Assembly (NCBI RefSeq): GCF_019649055.1
Contig: NW_026570290.1
Coordinates: 1-64,000 of the forward strand
Length of the DNA stretch: 64,000 nucleotides
From: Paramacrobiotus metropolitanus
Taxonomy: Eukaryota; Tardigrada; Eutardigrada; Parachela; Macrobiotidae
Direction of reading: 5' to 3'
Shown: positions 57,377 through 64,000 of the stretch, one piece after another
Layout of the letters: each line of letters begins with the position of its first letter
Numbering within the stretch: position 1 is the first letter of the stretch
Notes under the pieces: model-generated
The model's input: the letters and a program-made list of their open reading frames with translations, nothing else
The model's database searches: none
Told to the model about the DNA's origin: nothing
Translations under genes and position numbers: made by a program

Positions 57377-60300
57377 TTACAGCTGAGATTGTCGTTGCAC
57401 TTCGCCGAAAACGGTTAAAAATCCCTCAATATTCCGCAGACTCGCCACCAATGCCGTGTTCTTCGGGCTATGAAAAAGCAATGCCGATAATAAATTTTAA
57501 AATAATTTTATGATAACAATAAACTAAAATATTATTTATTTAAATAATTGCACCTGACTATCAGTAACTGTGACTTTCGTCAACGCCGTTGAGAAATAAA
57601 TTAAAATTTCTTTAAATTTAATAAATTAATTTTTTTCCAAGAATTTAAATAAAACGTCAGTAATAAAATAACCAGAACCATTCTCCAAAAAACGAGCGAA
57701 TTTCGTACAAACCTTTTCAGTTCGCGGTCAATCTGGGAGAGCGCGTAGACAGGAATATAGTTTCCGGACAGAACATGGCGTAAAATCCATGCCAGTGCAC
57801 ACAGTTGAATTTTACTCGTCAGCACAACGGGGGCAGTCGCTCCAAACTGCAACCACCACGCGGTTAACAACAATCAACAATTATGTAATATAAATAATAA
57901 ATACAGACTAGAATATCCTTCAATATATTTTCTACATATAAACGCAGATATTACCATACTTGATAGAATATTTGAATAATACATAATATTTAAATAATCA
58001 TTTAATATTCGTAAAAAATATAAACAACTCAATATTATTTTGTTTTTATCTGTTCGTATATAAACGCATTCACCAGTCCGCAGCATCGGAAGAATTCCTC
58101 AAAAAATGTGTGTCCGGCCGTCATGATGGCGTATGACAGCAAATACTCTGCAAAAATAATCCATATACAAAAGAATTTTAATATTTGATTTTTATAAAAA
58201 AAAATCGCCATGCGAAAAGAGAAGATAAGTATCTGAATAAACTGAATAAGGAAATTAATTAGTATATTTTTGCATAGTTACCCGTGTACTGCAGTGTTGC
58301 TTCCAACAAATGATCCGCGAGTAAACGCTACACATAGAAAATACAGCCATAATTAATACAAGCATCACAACAAAGAGCACTGTCACATCACAACGTCAAA
58401 TGCACTGTCACTGCAAAAAGCCAAAAATATATGTACGAGGATTACTTGATCTGGACTGGTACCTGAATATGGTCTTCCTCGCCAGCCAGTTTCTGAATAT
58501 TGTCACCAACCATGACAACCAGACGGTGGATAACCTGATAATACTGCTGCGCCTGTTGAAAAGGATAAAACAAACAATGACCGTAGGGACCTTTTCCACA
58601 TAAAGGAAGATACTTCTTCATCATATAAGCACAGATTACGTTTATTTAATGGAATTTTAATATATATTAATTTTAACATCATATCCACCTCAAACATAGT
58701 GTTGAGCTGCGTCACGGTATATCCGAGATATTTGAAACAGTTGTTCCGCTCCAGTCGTTGACCATACTGTAAAATAAAAAGACCATTACTGTCCCGATAA
58801 TAATCAGATCCATGCCCGGGAAAAACTATCATCAAAACTGAAGAGCACGATTTCATTAAAATTTAAAATGCGCATAGAATACTCCACCAACTGTACCATC
58901 ATGAACCATCGTACCATGCCACAACACTACGCTATTGCCACTACTATCCCAAAAGGCCGAAACGTCCGGGGAAAGCGGCGCATTTAATCATTTCAGTGTT
59001 ACAATATACATGTAACGACATTACAAAGTACCTATTTCCTTAAGAATTCACGTATTATTATTATTATTATTATTATTATCATTACCGTTATTTTTATTGC
59101 GTTAAAAGTTATTATTACGTAATGTCGTTAAATCCCGTTGAGACAGATATTTACTAAGTAAGCTATTCGAAAACGTTTTGAATGAAATTAATTAAATTCC
59201 AAAGACTGTGCACGAAATTTGGTTTGATTTTACGAAATAAGAATTTCACCAATCATAGGGATCAACGATAAAACGGATAGTTTTAAAGTCGCAAGTCACG
59301 GTCGCATTTTAGTACTGGTAGTAAATTCACCCATATTAAACATGTACGAACTACGCGCGTTACACATTTCCAGTAGAATACACTAGTGATAACAGTGGTC
59401 TGTCTTACGGACTCTTACCCGATCCACAACGGCAAACGCATCACTATCATCGGCCGCCGACGAGGGGAAAGTCACATCCCACATGCCCTCGCCGTGCTGC
59501 TCCAGAAGGAAATCATCCACCTCATCGCCGTCGCCTTCGCTGGGCGTCTCGCCGTTAGTGTCGACGGAATAGGCGGCGTTCTCCTCGCCCTCCACCACAT
59601 CATCCTCCTCCCCCGATTCCTCTTCTTCATCGCTGCCCGCATCATCATACGTGTGCCCACCGGCCAGGCGTCTGTATTGTACCGAAACGAATTTTTTCTC
59701 AACGGACCAAAGACATGCGGCATCACATCGAAATCAGTTATTTTATCAACAGTTTAAAACTATTCAGAAAAATCAGAAAAATAACAGTAAAGAAGATTAT
59801 GCTGAAGCTGCCGTTTTACCAAAATTAAAAAGAAATAAAATGGGCAATTTCAAAACCAAAAAGTGTAGAACAAACGCAACAGACTAATGAATAAATAAAT
59901 GGCACAAGAAATAATAAAGTAAATAAAAATAAATAACTACAGAAACGAATGAAGCGAGTTTACATTATATAAAAAATTAACTGAATAAACATAAATTGTT
60001 GGGCTTATTAGACAACGGGATCTATTGGACGAGTACCATACAAAATTAATATAAACGAATTTTGAGGAAAACGCTACGTAGTTTACAACCATAATTTATA
60101 CAGCCAAAAAACCTATTAATGAAACCCAATCCGAAAAACTTACGCCTTAATCACTCCTTCCTTTCCCATTTCTCTGAACCGCGCTTCGAACAAATTCCTC
60201 ATGGTGCGGCTCTCGAAGAAATCGTTGCCCTTGAGCACCAGCTCCTGCAGGGCGGGCATGCGCGACAGCAGATCCAAGACTTCTTGGTGCTCTTTCTTAT

Positions 60301-63297
60301 CGATATTGTTTTCGCCGATGTCTAATGTCTACAGATGAAAACAGCAGACAAATAATAATAATTCTTCGACTACATCAGTCTACATGTATTCCTACTTCGC
60401 TTGGCCCATTATTTCAATCAGTACCGCTTTAGGGATCAATATATTATTCACTTGACCGAATTGACAGCCCCTGCGGCGGGCGGCTGCATGAAAAGTTACG
60501 GCTGGCTGAAATGCAGTCTCTGTACTGATTAAATATTTCCGATCGATCTTGGGTTGTAATTTTGGGTTGGGCCCCCAACCACTCTAGTGTTACCTTGGGC
60601 GGTGGCACTGGAGTCAAAAACAAAAAAAAATGTTTTCACATTAAAGTAATGGGCCAAGCGATAACTGCCTAACTTGTTAAAACTGGGATAACTGATTCAG
60701 ATAATGGGCCAAGCGAAGCATTTATTTTATAAATATCTTCCTTTTTTCCATTATTATTATGAGCCGAAAAAACGCCCTCGGTGTGTATAACTACAGCACA
60801 GCAGATGCCACAATAATAAAATTAAAAAAAATAAACTACTAGCAACTTACTTTCAGTGATGAGCAGTTTTTCTGGAGAGCAGCCAAGATTTTCACCATTC
60901 CCTTGGAACTGATAAGACAGGAATTCAGACGGAGATCCTCTAGTTTCGGCCAATTGGGAACCGCCTAAAAACCAGAAAACGTGAAAGAAAAAGGGAAAAC
61001 ACACTATTCTAACAGCGACGGAATTGCCTTGTCGAATGCTGCTATTTTAAAAATGTGCCGAACGGACACACCACACAGCAGCGAAATACAGTATTAAGAA
61101 CTGGTAACCAAATTCGGGTGAAGATATGGAAACTACATCGTACCTCAGCAATGGCCACTTCCGCTTCACCATTGGCGGTATTATCCAGAATGTCCAGAAA
61201 TCGCAGCCCCTTATTCTGCGCTAATCCCCGCATTAAACCGGCCACACCCGCGGACTGAATGCCACACTGGTACATCTCCACTTCTTCCAAGGAACCCATC
61301 GTCTACCGCAAAAAATACATTAATTAAATTAATCGAACTTAAACAAAATTTTAAATGAAAAATTCAATACAAATGAGAACAAGTCGTTTACAAATAAAAC
61401 ACAATATCAAAGAAATAAAAATCACTGTCTAAACAAAAAAGAACTTCATCTAATTTACCAAGAAAGCACACCGTTAAAAAATTGAGACTGAATAAAGTAC
61501 AATATAAAAATGAATACTAATATTAAACGATAATATTTAACAAAAATTCATGTCTGAATAAAATGAACATTACAATTTACAAGCACCAACAATATCTAAC
61601 AAACAAAATTAAAATAACGAACACTCCAACAGCAAACTTAAACGATCAAATTAAAAGGGAAAACACAACTAACGGGAAAAATTGTACAACCATATAAACT
61701 ATATTAAATCAATAAAGAGCTTACCAAAAAAATTAAACTAAAAATTACAATAGACTTGAAGGTACCAATGGAATAAAAACCACAAGCTATGGAGAAAATC
61801 TGTCCGCGAAGAATGTGTCAAAACACCCGCCAAGACTCACCGCAAAGACATTCCCTAGCGCCAGCGCCCCGCCGTTCTCCAGGCGGTTCTTGGAGGCCTT
61901 GACGGTGCGCAGCTTCACCCGCTCGCCATCAGCCACGGCATTGGCCAGCAGTTCCGACAGCATGGCGCTCAGCTCCCGTCCGCCCTCGGGACTCAGTCCC
62001 TGGTCGCTCATCCGCAGCACCTGCAGCCCGTAACAGCAGCGCCCCGTCAACACGGCCGCCATGCCGCGGATGCCCGTGCCCCGCAACGCGTTCTCCGACA
62101 GATCCAGCAGCCGCAGACGGCATCCGGAGCGCGCTATGCCCGCGGCCAGGGATTCCTAGGGAAAGGCAGGCATCTAATACATGAACACGCAAACCCGCGA
62201 CAAGCATTTTAAAAAAATGAAAATGACTGTAAAAAACCGGTTTGTTTACTGTACGATAGTTGTACGTAAAAATAATTGTTTTATTACATTGAAAATCAAA
62301 TCACAAAAAAATTTGTCTATAAATCGGTTAATTATGCAATAGCAATCTCTAATAAACTGTGAAAAATGAGGAACGACAAATGAGATGAACTAAAAAAGAA
62401 CAGAGAAACAGCACTGAAAACAAACAAAATCCTCAGAAACTGCGTGAAATAATTGGATTTTCCAATTTAAAATTACGATAGTACGCATAAATTGGTCAAC
62501 GAAAAAATAAGAAATTCATGATAAAATGTTTTAATGCAGCATTATATTAAGTACGCTGTATTAAAAAATAATTCTCAAATTCCACACAATCAATCACTAA
62601 CACAAGTTACACAACAACGATGACATTTTTCCTGCGTATTGTCGAAAATTCAGCAAAAAGATATTTTTGTACATACCAGGCACTGTACCACTTCATCGAT
62701 ATCGCGGCCTTTGAACGCGGCAACCATATGAAGTTCCTGAAAAGCAGAACTTCAATGTTCACCCTGCGGTTTAAATGGTAGAAATGCGGAATTTAAAAAT
62801 GCGGATTATATAACATTATGCTGGTATTTCACACTTAATTATCGACAGATATTTCCATATCGAATTTTCTCTGACTCTATTTGCAATGATTTCGAAGCAT
62901 TTATCATCGACCGAATGTTTCGTTCGGTCTGCGGCATAAAGCCAAAAAACAGAGGAAATATTGTCCCGCATTTGTACGGGATACCTTGAGTTCTCCGCAG
63001 TTCGCCATTGCATTGCCAATAACTTTGGCCACCTCTTTCCCGATGCTGATATTCCCGCGATCGCTCAAATGCACTACTTCAACATTCCTGGATGCGGGGG
63101 GTTGTAATGCAGCCAGAAATTGTGGAACTAGGTAAAAACATCGTTAATTACGCAGCACAGAACCAATCGATCAGGATCAATGAAGGGGACAAATCGAGCT
63201 TACTCTGATCGGGGCTTTCCAGTTTAAACCGCGAGGGATCACTGGGTTTGTCCGTTTTCAGCGGAATAAAGTGATCCTGAAGGCTGACAGTCGACAT
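57377..63297 (-). CDS. RanGAP1: Ran GTPase-activating protein 1
   Basis: Fourteen exons: 63204-63297, 62985-63127, 62677-62736, 61841-62155, 61144-61302, 60851-60964, 60144-60328, 59419-59671, 58689-58766, 58463-58552, 58282-58327, 58074-58147, 57713-57846 and 57377-57467. They sum to 1836 nt (611 aa) with consistent phases. Leucine-rich repeats cover about 60-380: LRLLDLSENALRGTGIRG, LRTVKASKNRLENGGALAL, then GSLEEVEMYQCGIQSAGVAG and LEDLRLNSCLISSKGMVKIL. The middle two match vertebrate RanGAP1 (NRLEND, GTLEEVHMPQNGI) as I recall it. A strongly acidic stretch (DEEEESGEEDDVVEGEE) follows, as usual. The roughly 170-residue helical C-terminus resembles the SUMO/Nup-binding domain only weakly. 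It stimulates GTP hydrolysis by Ran on the cytoplasmic side and so drives nuclear transport. Confidence 0.93.
59053..59079 (+). repeat. (ATT)n microsatellite
   Basis: Nine ATT/TTA units in a row, within the intron between RanGAP1 exons 8 and 9. Confidence 0.9.
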
Positions 63298-63719
63298 ATT
63301 TGCGGCAGGTATCGTCGCAGAATTTTTACTCGAGAGAAAGGGAGAAAAGGCTTCGAAGAATCACCACAATCCGACTAGCAAGTCAGCAACAAACCACTGT
63401 AAAAAGCCTGAAGTTTGAACTGGCAGTTATTAGTTTTGTCATCAAGCGGAGACTGTGCACTTGTGCAGTGCAAATGGAAGTAAGCGTCACGAGCCGAGGT
63501 TACACATTCCGTGCAATACAGTTCTCCCTGGTGAATTTTGTTGGCTTTTCTTGTGGAATACTGTATTCCGAATACAGTCAAAATCTTTCCTGAATGCAAT
63601 GAAGTCTGAATGGTGTTATAAATTTAAAACGACATATTCGGAACAAATAACTGAAAGCTGCCGTTACGAATACAGACACCTTAAAATTTCTCGTTCTTTT
63701 TAGGTGCATTATACCGTAA
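63298..63719. other. Region upstream of RanGAP1
   Basis: Likely contains the RanGAP1 promoter. No TATA box was seen close to the start. If the edge ORF at 63720 is real, the region is a bidirectional promoter. Confidence 0.4.
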
Positions 63720-63831
63720 ATGCATAATATGGAAATTATGGACGCCGGCGGTGTTCTACATTATGTACTTATGGTTCTGTTTTACGCGTATCGGTGCTCT
63801 ACCATGTTCCGCAGAAGTACTGGGCTTACCA
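63720..63831 (+). CDS. Possible first exon of a gene leaving the window
   Basis: ATG at 63720 opens MHNMEIMDAGGVLHYVLMVL followed by FYAYRCSTMFRRSTGLT and a good donor A/GTAAGT at 63832. The hydrophobic VLHYVLMVLFYAY could be a signal peptide or membrane segment. No downstream exon is visible before the window ends, so this is weak. Confidence 0.22.
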
Positions 63832-64000
63832 GTAAGTTGGTTTTGCGTTACGAGCAACAGCTATTAATAAAAATAAGCATTATTCACGGTTTTCATCGGT
63901 ACCCTTCTACTGTAATTCAAGTACTTACAAGTTACAACAGCAAGTTTTACATTTTACAAGTTTGCATCAGAAGCGTACCAGTGAAAATGTGAAGTTATAT

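Noticed and set aside
1-64000. CRISPR arrays, prophage or bacterial operons
   Set aside because: No regularly spaced repeats with unique spacers, no ribosome-binding-site-led gene series; genes are spliced.

Overview
This is eukaryotic nuclear DNA from an animal. Genes are split by short GT-AG introns, intergenic DNA is AT-rich, many genes encode secreted proteins, and there are rhodopsin-type GPCRs, a MATH-BTB protein and a clear RanGAP1. I infer a small ecdysozoan invertebrate, possibly a tardigrade, from compact introns and tandem families of secreted proteins. That assignment is a guess: no single feature proves it. No prokaryotic operon, CRISPR array, tRNA or rRNA was seen.

Layout: 0-2.7 kb is a repeat-rich segment with AAAGGTCA motifs, a duplicated CCAAT/CRE-rich block and a possible decayed charged-protein gene. 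2.8-7.3 kb holds two secreted Gly-rich protein genes (a third lies at 26.2-26.9 kb). 8.5-31 kb is a cluster of apolipoprotein-D-like secreted lipocalins: six plus-strand genes (one carrying a 1-bp frameshift), one divergent minus-strand gene inserted among them, and an eighth on the minus strand at 29.5-31 kb. A ninth gene at 52.8-56.1 kb encodes two lipocalin domains in one reading frame. 31.7-32.4 kb has a small secreted cystatin-like gene. 33.3-38.9 kb (minus) and 46.3-51.2 kb (plus) hold four paralogous divergent GPCRs with an NRF/NRY motif in place of DRY. Between the first two lies a MATH-BTB gene with a hydrophobic C-terminal tail. 43.6-44.6 kb has a PIN-domain-like gene whose stop codon sits in a perfect stem-loop. 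57.4-63.3 kb (minus) is a 14-exon RanGAP1 gene.

The genes fall into families rather than a pathway. The lipocalins share one exon plan: signal-peptide start exon ending in phase 1, Cys-containing linker exon ending in phase 0, GxWY exon ending in phase 1, and a C-terminal exon with ApoD-like motifs. Exons were joined by hand using GT-AG sites and phase; every complete model sums to a multiple of three. The main points for follow-up are the double-domain lipocalin, two 1-bp frameshifts next to homopolymer runs, a stop-free 66-nt intron inside GPCR TM7, and a set of perfect or near-perfect hairpins between 27 and 45 kb, two of which are linked by an identical 18-mer.
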